A program made the position numbers and the translations under genes. From Burkholderiales bacterium (GTDB taxonomy: Bacteria > Pseudomonadota > Gammaproteobacteria > Burkholderiales > SG8-39), in contig SXNB01000063.1 of the NCBI GenBank assembly GCA_005777205.1, forward strand, positions 1 through 14,552: a stretch of 14,552 bases of DNA, read 5' to 3'. Below, piece by piece: positions 6,222-13,015 of the stretch (its first letter is position 1; each line of letters starts with the position of its first letter). The notes beneath the pieces were generated by a model that did not search any database, was not told the origin of the DNA, and saw nothing but the letters and a program-made list of their open reading frames with translations.

Positions 6222-7187
6222 ATGGACCGCAGCGAGCGCTTCCGCCGCATCGACCGGATGCTGAACGCCGGCACAACCACTTTCGCCGCGCTGCAGGAGG
6301 CGCTGGGGATCTCGCGTGCGCAGTTGAAGCGCGACCTCGCCTACCTGCGCGAGCGCTTCAACGCCCCCATTGAGTACGACCGTGACGCCGGCGGCTACCG
6401 TTTCGGCAAGCCGCTAGCCGGCCCGCGCTACGAGCTGCCCGGGTTGTGGTTCTCGGCCGAGGAGGCGCACGCGCTACTCACCATGCACCAGCTGTTGAAA
6501 GGGCTAGACGGGGAAATCCTCGGGCCGCATTTCGAGCCGTTGCTCGCGCGCCTGCGCGCAGTGCTAGGGTCGGGGGACCACAGCTGGGAAGAAGTGGAGA
6601 ATCGCATCCGCGTCATTCCCATCGGGCGGCGGGAGGCGAAGGTTGCCCATTTCGGCGTCGCCGCGGGCGCGCTGTTGAAGCGAAAGCGCCTGCGCATCCG
6701 CCACTACAACCGCGCCGAGGACCGCGAGACCGAACGCGAAGTCTCGCCGCAGCGCCTGGTGCACTACCGTGACAACTGGTACCTGGATGCCTGGTGCCAT
6801 CTGCGCCAGGACCTGCGCAGCTTCGCGGTGGATGCCATCCGTGATGCGCACCTTCTGGACGAGCGCGCGAAAGACGTGCCCAAGGCGGAGCTGGACGAAT
6901 ACCTTGCCGCCGGTTACGGCATCTTTGCCGGCCGCAAGCTGGAATGGGCGACGCTGAAGTTCACCTCGGCCGCAGCGCGCTGGGTCGCTGCGCAGCGCTG
7001 GCATCCTAAGCAGCGCGCGCGGGTGGACAAGGACGGCAGCTACCTGCTGGAGCTGCCCTATGCCGATGACCGGGAGCTGGTGATGGAGATCCTGAAGTTC
7101 GGCCCTGAGGTGGAAGTGCTGGCGCCGGCGGGGTTGAGGAAGCGCGTGGCGGAGCGGTTGCGCGCCGCGGCGAAGCGCTACGGCTAG
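6222..7187 (+). CDS. WYL-domain transcriptional regulator
   Basis: A 321-residue regulator with an N-terminal winged HTH of the HTH_11 type (about 5-62; RFRRIDRMLN, ALGISRAQLKRDLAYLRE), a central WYL domain (about 140-215; RLRIRHYNRA, PQRLVHYRDNWYLDAW with the W-Y-L at 186-188) and a C-terminal WCX-type segment (about 240-318). WYL domains sense ligands, often nucleic acids or nucleotides. The ATG at 6222 is preferred: AAGG lies just before it and a TAGAAT -10-like box at 6206-6211 would start the mRNA about four bases upstream. The in-frame ATG at 6210 falls inside that box. An open frame continues far upstream but is the shadow of the opposite lyase-family gene. It probably controls its divergent neighbour and itself. 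Confidence 0.93.
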   Translation: MDRSERFRRIDRMLNAGTTTFAALQEALGISRAQLKRDLAYLRERFNAPIEYDRDAGGYRFGKPLAGPRYELPGLWFSAEEAHALLTMHQLLKGLDGEILGPHFEPLLARLRAVLGSGDHSWEEVENRIRVIPIGRREAKVAHFGVAAGALLKRKRLRIRHYNRAEDRETEREVSPQRLVHYRDNWYLDAWCHLRQDLRSFAVDAIRDAHLLDERAKDVPKAELDEYLAAGYGIFAGRKLEWATLKFTSAAARWVAAQRWHPKQRARVDKDGSYLLELPYADDRELVMEILKFGPEVEVLAPAGLRKRVAERLRAAAKRYG

Positions 7188-7219
7188 ACTCAGCGTAATC
7201 CGATAACGACAGGCGCCCC

Positions 7220-7531
7220 GTGACCAGCGAGAAAGCCTACCGCGACCAGGCCCTCAAGCTCTTCCCCTGGATCTGCGGTCGCTGCGCGCGTGAGTTCTCG
7301 GGCGTGCGCCTTCGCGAGCTCACCGTGCATCACAAGGACGGCAACCACGGCAACAATCCGTCCGACGGTTCGAACTGGGAGTTGCTGTGCGTCTACTGCC
7401 ACGAAAACGAGCATGCGCGCATGGCCGACGCGCAGGCGGGCGGGGGCGAAAAGGATTCCGTGACAGCGCCGGCGACGTCCAAATCACTGGCGGGCCTGGC
7501 CGAGTTGCTCAAGCGAAAGCCCAAACCGTAG
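7220..7531 (+). CDS. yajD: YajD-family HNH nuclease
   Basis: A 103-residue HNH protein closely resembling E. coli YajD, a predicted endonuclease of unknown role. Zinc-knuckle cysteines are C19/C22 (WICGRC) and C57/C60 (LLCVYCH). The HNH core reads LRELTVHHKDGNHGNNP with H37/H38, followed by DGSNWELLCVYCHENEH. The C-terminal tail is variable (GLAELLKRKPKP). The start is GTG at 7220, which keeps the family-like N-terminal YRDQALKLFPW; the ribosome-binding region is weak. The gene lies 32 bases after the WYL regulator on the same strand and could be co-transcribed. It is complete and of normal length. Confidence 0.92.
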   Translation: MTSEKAYRDQALKLFPWICGRCAREFSGVRLRELTVHHKDGNHGNNPSDGSNWELLCVYCHENEHARMADAQAGGGEKDSVTAPATSKSLAGLAELLKRKPKP

Positions 7532-7546
7532 TTTTGGCGACAGGCT

Positions 7547-7563
7547 GGCTCATCCCCTGAGCC
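7547..7563. repeat. Hairpin between yajD and the 28-residue peptide gene
   Basis: GGCTCA (7547-7552) pairs perfectly with TGAGCC (7558-7563) around the loop TCCCC, and a T-T mismatch then allows a few more pairs. There is no following U-run, so it is a poor classical terminator. It could trim or stabilise the yajD transcript, or shape the leader of the small gene downstream. Confidence 0.4.
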
Positions 7564-7597
7564 TGCTGGGTCCGACACTGGGTTCTCTTCAACCTTG

Positions 7598-7603
7598 AGG
7601 AGG
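7598..7603 (+). promoter_or_regulatory. Perfect Shine-Dalgarno AGGAGG for the small peptide gene
   Basis: AGGAGG ends six bases before the ATG at 7610, which is ideal spacing. This site is the main reason for calling the 28-codon frame a gene. Confidence 0.7.
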
Positions 7604-7609
7604 TCTCCC

Positions 7610-7696
7610 ATGATCGACGTTTCCGTCCCGCTGGATGTCGTGATCGTCCTTTCGCCCTGGATCGCGCTGGGCGTGTTCTGGCTGTTGGAGCAGTGA
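7610..7696 (+). CDS. 28-residue single-pass membrane peptide
   Basis: This short frame encodes 28 residues, starting MIDVSVPLDV and ending GVFWLLEQ, with a continuous hydrophobic stretch from about residue 5 to 26 interrupted by SPW (15-17). It has an acidic residue near each end, few charges otherwise, and would form one membrane helix. A perfect AGGAGG with six-base spacing precedes the ATG, and the frame ends with TGA at 7694-7696. No family is recognised. It lies 78 bases after yajD behind a hairpin and before a decayed quinone-oxidoreductase remnant on the opposite strand. A small stress- or envelope-associated protein, or the leader of a lost gene, are both possible. Confidence 0.55.
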   Translation: MIDVSVPLDVVIVLSPWIALGVFWLLEQ

Positions 7697-7759
7697 GGGC
7701 CGTACCGTGGGGGTGACGCTGAGCGGGCACGCCGCGGGATTGCGCCGGACGACGGCCGG

Positions 7760-7978
7760 CTAGCTGATCTCGAGCACCAGCTTGCCGGCATGCTCGTCCC
7801 GCTCCATGCAATCATGGGCCTCGAGCAGGTCCGCCGCGCAGCGCTGCACGCAATCGATGCGTTCTTCCTTGCTGCGCGTGCGGAAGGTGACGCCGATCAG
7901 CCTCACGCGCCGCAGCGCGAGCAAGTCTAGATCGATGCTGCCGAGGTTGGCGTCAAGGCGGCAGACTTGCAACCCGCG
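7760..7978 (-). pseudogene. C-terminal remnant of a zinc-type quinone oxidoreductase
   Basis: The minus-strand frame ending at TAG 7760-7762 reads LGSIDLDLLALRRVRLIG, then VTFRTRSKEERI, and closes with EAHDCMERDEHAGKLVLEIS. These are typical tail blocks of PIG3/QorB-like NAD(P)H quinone oxidoreductases. The catalytic and most of the Rossmann part, over 200 residues, is missing. About 25-30 residues that normally lie between the RTRS helix and the EAH helix are also deleted in frame (CVQRCAADLL runs straight into EAHDC). Sequence upstream of about 7978 no longer resembles the family. From 7979 to 8100 no gene is recognised. It is a decayed fragment with no credible start. Confidence 0.7.
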
Positions 7979-8100
7979 CTCGCGTGGCGCTTCGGAGCCT
8001 CGGTGACCGAGGCCGAGAACTTCGTCGGATGGCGGGCCTATCCGTGGCCTGATGTCAGGCGCGCGTAGGCACGGCCTGGCGGAATTACTGAGGGAAAGGC

Positions 8101-8880
8101 CTAGTCCGAGGCAAACCCCTTCCCCCTGACATGCGCCCCAAAATCCCTCCTCATCCCGACTCCGTACTGCTTCACCTTGTCCCCCACCCAATCCCTCCCT
8201 CGCCGCGCGCCGTAGGCCCCTAACTCCCGCTCCACCGCCTCCCTGTCATAGCGATCCGTATGCACGGTGGCCGAGAGCGCCAGCCGGGCGCTCAGCGGCT
8301 CCTTTGATTCAGGGTAGCCGAGCGCCAGCCCCGCCACCGGCACCACCCAGTCCGGAAGCTCGAGCAGCGCGTCGATTTTCCCGATGTGGTCCCGGATCTG
8401 GCTGATCGGGCAGGTGCCCAGGCCCGCGAACTCGGCGGCGCTCACGAAAGCGCCGAGCGCGATTGCGGCATCCACCGAAGCGTTGAAGAAGGCATCGAGG
8501 TGCTCATTCACGAACGCAACTTTCCGCAGCTCAAACAAGCGCCGGAAGCGCCAGCCGTCGGCGCAGAACACGAACAGTTCTGGCGCGCCGGCGAGCCAGG
8601 GCGAGCCGGGCAGGAGGGAAGTGATCGCCAGGCGCTTCGCGGGATCGGCGACGCGGATGAGCGTGGTCTGCTGCAGGTCGCTCTTCGTCGGCGCGGCGAG
8701 GGCGGTGGCGCAGAGCAGGCGCAGCACTGAATCGGGCACCGGGTCGGGCTTGTAGCGCCGGCACACCGAGCGGGCATTCAGGACGGCGAGCGCATCCAGG
8801 TTAGGGAGCGCGGGCGGCGCGAGGCCCTCGCCGAAGCGTTGCTCGATCGCGGTGGCAATGCGGTCCTTTGCGGTGCTCAT
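8101..8880 (-). CDS. Nitroreductase-family flavoprotein
   Basis: A 259-residue FMN-dependent oxidoreductase of the nitroreductase superfamily, nearest in style to NfsA/FRP-type NADPH enzymes that reduce nitroaromatics, quinones or flavins. The FMN-binding start is ARSVCRRYKPDPVPDSVLRLL (37-56, two blocks) followed by AAPTKSDLQQ (62-71). The second signature is AEFAGLGTCPISQIRD with VVPVAGLALGYP downstream. The C-terminal region with DRYDREAVERELGAYGARR is the usual tail. The start ATG at 8880 is supported by GAGGAG five bases upstream. The leader contains a perfect 12-base dyad 21 bases from the start. It is divergent from the broken toxin-antitoxin operon. The gene looks intact; its substrate is unknown. 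Confidence 0.88.
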   Translation of the reverse strand: MSTAKDRIATAIEQRFGEGLAPPALPNLDALAVLNARSVCRRYKPDPVPDSVLRLLCATALAAPTKSDLQQTTLIRVADPAKRLAITSLLPGSPWLAGAPELFVFCADGWRFRRLFELRKVAFVNEHLDAFFNASVDAAIALGAFVSAAEFAGLGTCPISQIRDHIGKIDALLELPDWVVPVAGLALGYPESKEPLSARLALSATVHTDRYDREAVERELGAYGARRGRDWVGDKVKQYGVGMRRDFGAHVRGKGFASD

Positions 8881-8901
8881 GGAGGCTCCTCGCTGCGGTG
8901 G

Positions 8902-8928
8902 TCAACGCTGCATCGTATGCAGCGTTGA
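8902..8928. promoter_or_regulatory. Perfect 12-bp inverted repeat upstream of the nitroreductase
   Basis: TCAACGCTGCAT (8902-8913) and ATGCAGCGTTGA (8917-8928) are exact inverted copies around CGT. It lies 21 bases before the nitroreductase start codon. The size and symmetry fit an operator for a dimeric regulator, or a strong leader hairpin. No U-tract follows on either strand, so a terminator is less likely. Confidence 0.6.
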
Positions 8929-8945
8929 TTGACTATGGCGAACGA

Positions 8946-8963
8946 TATCCCAAATTTGAGATA
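8946..8963. promoter_or_regulatory. Candidate toxin-antitoxin operator (18-bp near-palindrome)
   Basis: TATCNCAAATTTGNGATA is symmetric apart from one mismatched pair (C8950 and A8959). It ends five bases before the HigB-like start at 8969 and overlaps a -10-like GATAAT (8960-8965). Type II antitoxins with XRE domains usually repress their own operon at such palindromes. Confidence 0.5.
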
Positions 8964-8968
8964 ATGCG

Positions 8969-9297
8969 ATGAAGCCAGTGGTCTGGCTCGGCGACAGTCG
9001 CGCGCGGATCCGGAATTTCGACCCGGACGGTCGGCTCGAAACGGGTATTCAGCTTGGACGTGTCCAGTTGGGTGAACAGCCTTCAGACCGCAAGCCCATG
9101 CCTGCCGTTAGGCTTGGCGTAATGAAATCCGGGTTCGCGTCCGCGGAGCATTTCGGTTGATCTACGTGGCTAAGTTCCTGGAAGCGATCTATGTGCTGCA
9201 CGCCTTCCAGAAGAAATCTCGCAAGACGGCGCGAGCGGATAGCGAACTGGCGCGCGTGAGGTTCAGGACACTGGTACGGAATAGGAGGCAGCGGTGA
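8969..9297 (+). pseudogene. HigB-like (RelE/Gp49 family) toxin, inactivated by a one-base frameshift
   Basis: The first part (8969-9124) reads MKPVVWLGDSRARIRNF ... PMPAVRLGVM, the N-terminal half of Gp49-like RelE-fold mRNA-interferase toxins. The frame then runs to an early TGA near 9160. The missing half continues without loss in the next frame from about 9127: IRVRVRGAFRLIYVAKF, then LEAIYVLHAFQKKSRKTARAD, ending at TGA 9295-9297. The total of 329 bases is one short of 110 codons, so a single base was lost near ATGAAATCC at 9122-9130, most simply one G after ATG. The stop overlaps the antitoxin GTG. Protein from this gene would lack the catalytic C-terminal strands. A sequencing error cannot be excluded. 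Confidence 0.85.
9283..9288 (+). promoter_or_regulatory. Shine-Dalgarno AGGAGG for the XRE antitoxin
   Basis: AGGAGG lies five bases before the GTG at 9294, inside the last codons of the toxin frame. This supports GTG over the ATG four codons later and explains how the antitoxin stays translatable despite the toxin frameshift. Confidence 0.65.
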
Positions 9298-9590
9298 CCG
9301 AAAAGATGACTTACACCAGAGGCAGCGGCAACATCTTCCTCGACGTCGGTTTCGACAAGCTCGAGGCCGAAAATCTGAAGATGCGGTTCGAGCTGATGAT
9401 GCAGATCGAGCGATGGGTGAAGGCGAGCGGCATGACTCAGGCGGCAGCCGCCAAGGCGCTCGGTCTCACGCAACCGCGACTTAATGCGCTGCTCAAGAGC
9501 AAGATGCGTTTGTTCAGCCTCGATGCCCTCGTCACCATCGCCACGAGGGCCGGGCTCTCGGTCCGACTGGTGGTGAGGAAAGCCGCCTGA
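9294..9590 (+). CDS. XRE-family antitoxin of a HigBA-like pair
   Basis: A 98-residue antitoxin with a helix-turn-helix domain of the HTH_37/XRE type (about 30-85): LKMRFELMMQIERWVKASGM, then TQAAAAKALGLTQPRLNALL, with the recognition helix around TQPRLNALLKSK. The N-terminal TRGSGNIFLDVGF is the part that usually neutralises the toxin. GTG 9294 overlaps the toxin stop (GTGA). It should bind its own promoter, probably the palindrome at 8946-8963. The toxin partner is frameshifted while this gene is intact, so it now acts at most as a solo regulator or as an antidote to related toxins elsewhere. Confidence 0.9.
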   Translation: MTEKMTYTRGSGNIFLDVGFDKLEAENLKMRFELMMQIERWVKASGMTQAAAAKALGLTQPRLNALLKSKMRLFSLDALVTIATRAGLSVRLVVRKAA

Positions 9591-9610
9591 CTGGTCGGGC
9601 GCTCAGCGCT

Positions 9611-9790
9611 ACCCATCACCGTCACCACCACGCTGCGCTCATGCGCCGCCGTGCGGTGCTCGTAGAGGTAAATTCCCTGCCAGGTCCCCAGCATTAGCCG
9701 TCCGTCCGACACCGGGATGCTGAGGCTGTTCGACGTCAGCACCGTCCGTGCATGTGCCGCCATGTTGTCCGGCCCTTCGGTGTCGTGCAC
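9611..9790 (-). pseudogene. yjbQ: C-terminal remnant of YjbQ (UPF0047)
   Basis: The minus-strand frame reads HDTEGPDNMAAH, LSIPVSDGRLMLGTWQGIYL and YEHRTAAHERSVVVTVMG, the last 60 residues of YjbQ-type proteins (about 140 residues; secondary thiamine-phosphate synthase activity has been reported for the family). An in-frame TAG lies directly before the fragment (in CCTAGG, 9790-9795) and the N-terminal 80 or so residues are gone. At the other end the natural stop is missing: the frame runs on antisense through the antitoxin gene. Both ends are therefore damaged and the gene is dead. This fills the gap between the antitoxin and the helicase remnant. Confidence 0.8.
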
Positions 9791-9822
9791 CTAGGCGGGG
9801 TCGCCGTCGGGTGCGAGGCGCC

Positions 9823-10725
9823 TCAATACATTCCGACTTACTGGAGCTGGAACTGGTGAAGCGTGACATCCCCTATGTGAAGTACGGCGGCCTGAAATTT
9901 CTGGAAGCGGGGCACGTCAAGGACGCCCTCGCCGTGCTGCGCTGGGCGGACAACCCGAAGAATCGCGTCGCCGCGTGGCGCGCGCTGCAGTTGCTCCCCG
10001 GCGTAGGCCCGAAGGGCGCCGAGCGCGTGTTTACCGCGTTCGAGGCGCAAGGGCATCGCTGGACGGCGCTCCAGTCGCCCTCGCCCGAGTTCAACGCGCT
10101 GATGGCCCAGCTGGGCGACGCGGCCACGCCCTGGCAGGGGCAGATGGAGCGGGTGCGCGAGTGGTACGCGCCGGTGCTGGAGCGCAAGTACGACGCGCCA
10201 AAGGTGCACGCGGCGGACCTCACGCAGTTGGAGAAAGTCGCTGGTGGCTATCGCGACCGGGAGGCGTTCCTGACTGAGCTCGCGCTGGACCCGCCCGGCG
10301 CCACCGGCGACCTCGCCGGCGAGCCGCTGCTGGACGAGGACTACCTCATCCTCTCCACGGTGCATTCGGCCAAGGGGCAGGAGTGGGAGGCGGTTTACCT
10401 GCTGAATGTTTCGGATGGCAACTTCCCCAACGAGTTTGCCGCCGGGAAGCCGGAGCAGATCGAGGAAGAGCGGCGCCTCCTCTACGTGGCCATGACGCGC
10501 GCGAAGACCAGCCTGGATCTCATCTCGCCGCTCAAGATCTACGTCACGCAGCAGTCGCGCATGGGCGACCGGCACGTCTACGGCGCGAAGAGCCGCTTCC
10601 TCACCCGCAGCGTGATGCAGTGCCTGGACCAGGTCGCTTGGTCGGAGAGGGACGGCGCAGGCGAATTGCGCCCGATGGGTCCGTCGGTGGACGTGGCGGC
10701 GAAGTTGCGCGCAATGTGGGCCTAG
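9823..10725 (+). pseudogene. N-terminally truncated UvrD/Rep-type helicase
   Basis: About 300 residues remain, matching the C-terminal half of superfamily 1A helicases. Homology begins abruptly at HSDLLELELVKRDIPYVKYG, runs through GLKFLEAGHVKDALAVLRWADNPKN (two blocks), motif V (TVHSAKGQEWEAVYLL, near 10357) and motif VI (EEERRLLYVAMTRAK, near 10462), and ends normally. Walker A, the DExx box and motifs Ia-III, roughly 350 residues, are missing, so ATP hydrolysis and unwinding are impossible. The frame is open further upstream only as the shadow of the YjbQ remnant. The remaining coding sequence has no stop or frameshift, suggesting the loss is recent. Confidence 0.85.
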
Positions 10726-10742
10726 CCGCAGGGCTGCCCGGC

Positions 10743-11195
10743 ATGAACATCTGGGTCGACGCCGACGCCTGCCCGCTGGCGATCAAGGAAATCCTCTACC
10801 GCGCTGCGGAGCGCTCGAAGGTGAACCTGACCCTGGTGGCGAACAAGCTACTCGGCACCCCGCGGTCGCCGTGGATCCGCGCGCTGCAGGTGCCGCACGG
10901 TTTTGACGTCGCCGACAATGAAATTGCCAAGCGCGTAGCGCAGGGCGACCTAGTGATCACCGCCGACATCCCGCTCGCGGCCGAGGTAGTGGCCAAGGGC
11001 GGCCACGCCCTCAACCCGCGCGGCGAGCTCTACACCCCGGAGAACATCCGCGAGCGTCTGGAGACGAGGGATTTCCTGGCCAAGCTGCGCGAGACCGGCG
11101 TCCAGACCGGCGGCCCGGCGCCACTGGACAACACGGACAAGAAGCGTTTCGCAGACCAGCTGGACCGGTTGCTGGCGAAGCTGAGGCCAGCCTAG
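10743..11195 (+). CDS. yaiI: UPF0178/YaiI-YqxD family protein (DUF188)
   Basis: A 150-residue protein of the DUF188 family, which has a PIN-like fold and no established function. Hallmarks are the N-terminal WVDADACP (4-11), the ANKLLG segment (33-38), GDLVITADIPLA (68-79) and NPRGELYT (91-98), plus the tail block DKKRFADQLDRLL. The acidic cluster D6/D8 and D75 would form the metal site. The ATG at 10743 gives the canonical start; the ribosome-binding region is weak (AGGG ten bases upstream). It lies 17 bases after the helicase remnant and may have been its operon partner. Its stop shares CTAG with the convergent ABC-F gene. Confidence 0.93.
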   Translation: MNIWVDADACPLAIKEILYRAAERSKVNLTLVANKLLGTPRSPWIRALQVPHGFDVADNEIAKRVAQGDLVITADIPLAAEVVAKGGHALNPRGELYTPENIRERLETRDFLAKLRETGVQTGGPAPLDNTDKKRFADQLDRLLAKLRPA

Positions 11196-12976
11196 GACGA
11201 CGCCGCCTTCTGCTTCGCCTCCAGCGCCTCCCAGCGCTCCAGCTTCTGGTGCAGAAAGGCTTCGATCTCGGCGCTGCGCTGCTGGTCCTTCAACACCACC
11301 TCGGCGCCCTGCTGGTAGTACTCCGTGTTGCTCATCTTCGCCGCCAGGGCATGCTGCTCTGCCTCCAGCGCCTCAAGTTCCTTCGGCAGCGCCTCCAGCT
11401 CGCGCGCTTCCTTGTAGGCGAGCTTCGGCCCGCGCGGCTTTCCGCGCGCGGGCGCCGATGACTTCGCTTCGGTGGCCTTGGCCCCGTCCGCGCTCTTGCG
11501 CTGCCGCACCCAGTCCGAGTAGCCGCCGACATACTCCTTCCAGACCCCGCCGCCTTCGGGGGCGAGCGTCTGCGTGATCACGTTGTCCAGGAACGCGCGG
11601 TCGTGGCTCACCAAGAGCAGGGTGCCGTCGTAGTCCTGCAGCGCGGTTTCCAGCAATTCGAGGGATTCGATGTCCAGGTCGTTGGTGGGCTCGTCCAGCA
11701 CCAGCACGTTGGCGGGCTTGGCGAACAGGCGAGCAAGCAGCAGGCGGTTGCGCTCCCCGCCCGAGAGCATGCGCACCGGCGACTTCGCGCGCCGCGGCGG
11801 GAACAAAAAATCGGCGAGGTAGGTCATGACGTGCTTGCGTCCGCCGGCGGTATCCACCCAGTCCGAGCCGGGCGAAACGGTCTCGGCCACGGTCGCCTCA
11901 GGGTCGAGGGCCTGGCGCATCTGGTCGAAATACGCGGGCTGAACATTGGTGCCGGTACGCACCGTGCCGGCATCCGGCGCGAGCGTGCCCAGGATCAACC
12001 GGATGAGCGTGGTCTTGCCGATGCCGTTGGGACCCACCAGGCCAAAGCGGTCGCCACGGCTGATGAGCAAGTCGAGGTCCTTGACAACGGGCTTGCCGCC
12101 GAAGCTCTTGCACACGCCTTCCAGCTCGGCCACCAGCTTGCCGGAGCGCTGGCCGGAAGTGACCGACAGCTTCACCTTGCCGGTGCGTTCGCGCCGGGCG
12201 GCGCGTTCCTCGCGCAGGTGCTCCAGGCGCCTCACGCGGCCTTCGTTACGCGTGCGCCGGGCCTCGATGCCCTTGCGGATCCAGATTTCTTCCTCCGCCC
12301 AGAACTTGTCAAACTTGCGCTGCTGCACGGCTTCCGCCGCGAGTTGGCCGGCCTTGACGTGCTCGTAATCGGAGAAGCTGCCGGGATAGGAGCGCAGCAT
12401 GCCGCGGTCCAGTTCAATGATCCGCGTGACCACTCGATCGAGGAACGCGCGGTCGTGAGTGATGACGATGGCGGTGGGCTGGCGCATGAGCAGCGCCTCC
12501 AGCTGCACGATGCCGTCGATGTCCAGGTGATTGGTGGGCTCGTCCAGGAGCAGTAGTTCAGGCTCGAGCGCGAAGGCAAGGGCGAGCGCGGCGCGTTTGC
12601 GTTCCCCGCCCGAGGCCGAGGCGGGGTCGGTATCGGGATCGAGGCCGAAGCGGTGCAGGTACTCGTTCAATTTGTGGTCGAGCGGCGCGTGGGGTAGCGA
12701 TTCGGCGCGGAGGACCAGGCTCTCCTTCAGCGTCGCGGCCTCCGGCAGCACGGGTTCCTGCTCCACCAGCACGATGCGCAGTCCGTCGCGCCGCTTCAGG
12801 TCGCCATCGTCCAGCAGCGCGGTGCCGGCGATGATGGACAGGAGGGAGGACTTGCCGGTGCCGTTGCGCCCGATCAGCCCGATGCGCTCGCCCGCGTCCA
12901 GCGCAAATGAGGCGCGGTCGAGCAGCGGATGGTCTCCGTAGGCGAGCTGGGCGTTGGCGAGGGTGAGGAAGGGCAT
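11192..12976 (-). CDS. uup: ABC-F ATPase, Uup type
   Basis: A 594-residue soluble tandem ABC ATPase of the ABC-F class; Uup acts on stalled ribosomes and influences precise excision of transposons. Domain 1 has Walker A GRNGTGKS (36-43), signature SGGER (122-126) and DEPTNHLD (145-152). A charged linker spans about 200-280. Domain 2 has GPNGIGKT (315-322), LSGGERNR (404-411) and DEPTNDLD (428-435). The C-terminal coiled-coil DNA-binding-type extension (about 515-594) distinguishes Uup from EttA and YheS. No membrane segments are present. ATG 12976 starts directly at the first ABC strand (PFLTLANAQLAYG); an in-frame TTG at 13006 is less likely. A -10-like TACAAT lies nine bases upstream and there is no Shine-Dalgarno. 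Confidence 0.95.
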   Translation of the reverse strand: MPFLTLANAQLAYGDHPLLDRASFALDAGERIGLIGRNGTGKSSLLSIIAGTALLDDGDLKRRDGLRIVLVEQEPVLPEAATLKESLVLRAESLPHAPLDHKLNEYLHRFGLDPDTDPASASGGERKRAALALAFALEPELLLLDEPTNHLDIDGIVQLEALLMRQPTAIVITHDRAFLDRVVTRIIELDRGMLRSYPGSFSDYEHVKAGQLAAEAVQQRKFDKFWAEEEIWIRKGIEARRTRNEGRVRRLEHLREERAARRERTGKVKLSVTSGQRSGKLVAELEGVCKSFGGKPVVKDLDLLISRGDRFGLVGPNGIGKTTLIRLILGTLAPDAGTVRTGTNVQPAYFDQMRQALDPEATVAETVSPGSDWVDTAGGRKHVMTYLADFLFPPRRAKSPVRMLSGGERNRLLLARLFAKPANVLVLDEPTNDLDIESLELLETALQDYDGTLLLVSHDRAFLDNVITQTLAPEGGGVWKEYVGGYSDWVRQRKSADGAKATEAKSSAPARGKPRGPKLAYKEARELEALPKELEALEAEQHALAAKMSNTEYYQQGAEVVLKDQQRSAEIEAFLHQKLERWEALEAKQKAASS

Positions 12977-13015
12977 GGGGGCCGGATTGTAGGGACTACG
13001 GATCAAACCGGGCCA

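Noticed and set aside
7742..7761. GCCGG / CCGGC inverted repeat as a terminator
   Set aside because: The stem is five bases and there is no T-run on either strand; common by chance in GC-rich DNA.
7928..8067. Plus-strand frame ending LAWRFGASVTEAENFVGW ... before TAG at 8065
   Set aside because: It reads as protein-like but has no start, a TAG just upstream at 7928, and partly overlaps the quinone-oxidoreductase remnant on the other strand; no family recognised.
8070..8105. Plus-strand GLAELLRERPSP, similar to the YajD tail GLAELLKRKPKP, with differences mostly at third codon positions
   Set aside because: It could be a relic of a duplicated yajD end, but only six residues match in a row and nothing upstream resembles YajD; chance cannot be excluded.
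9748..9822. ATG at 9748 as the start of a shortened but functional helicase
   Set aside because: The 25 codons before the homology are antisense to the YjbQ remnant and Cys/Arg-rich; the product would lack Walker A and B in any case.
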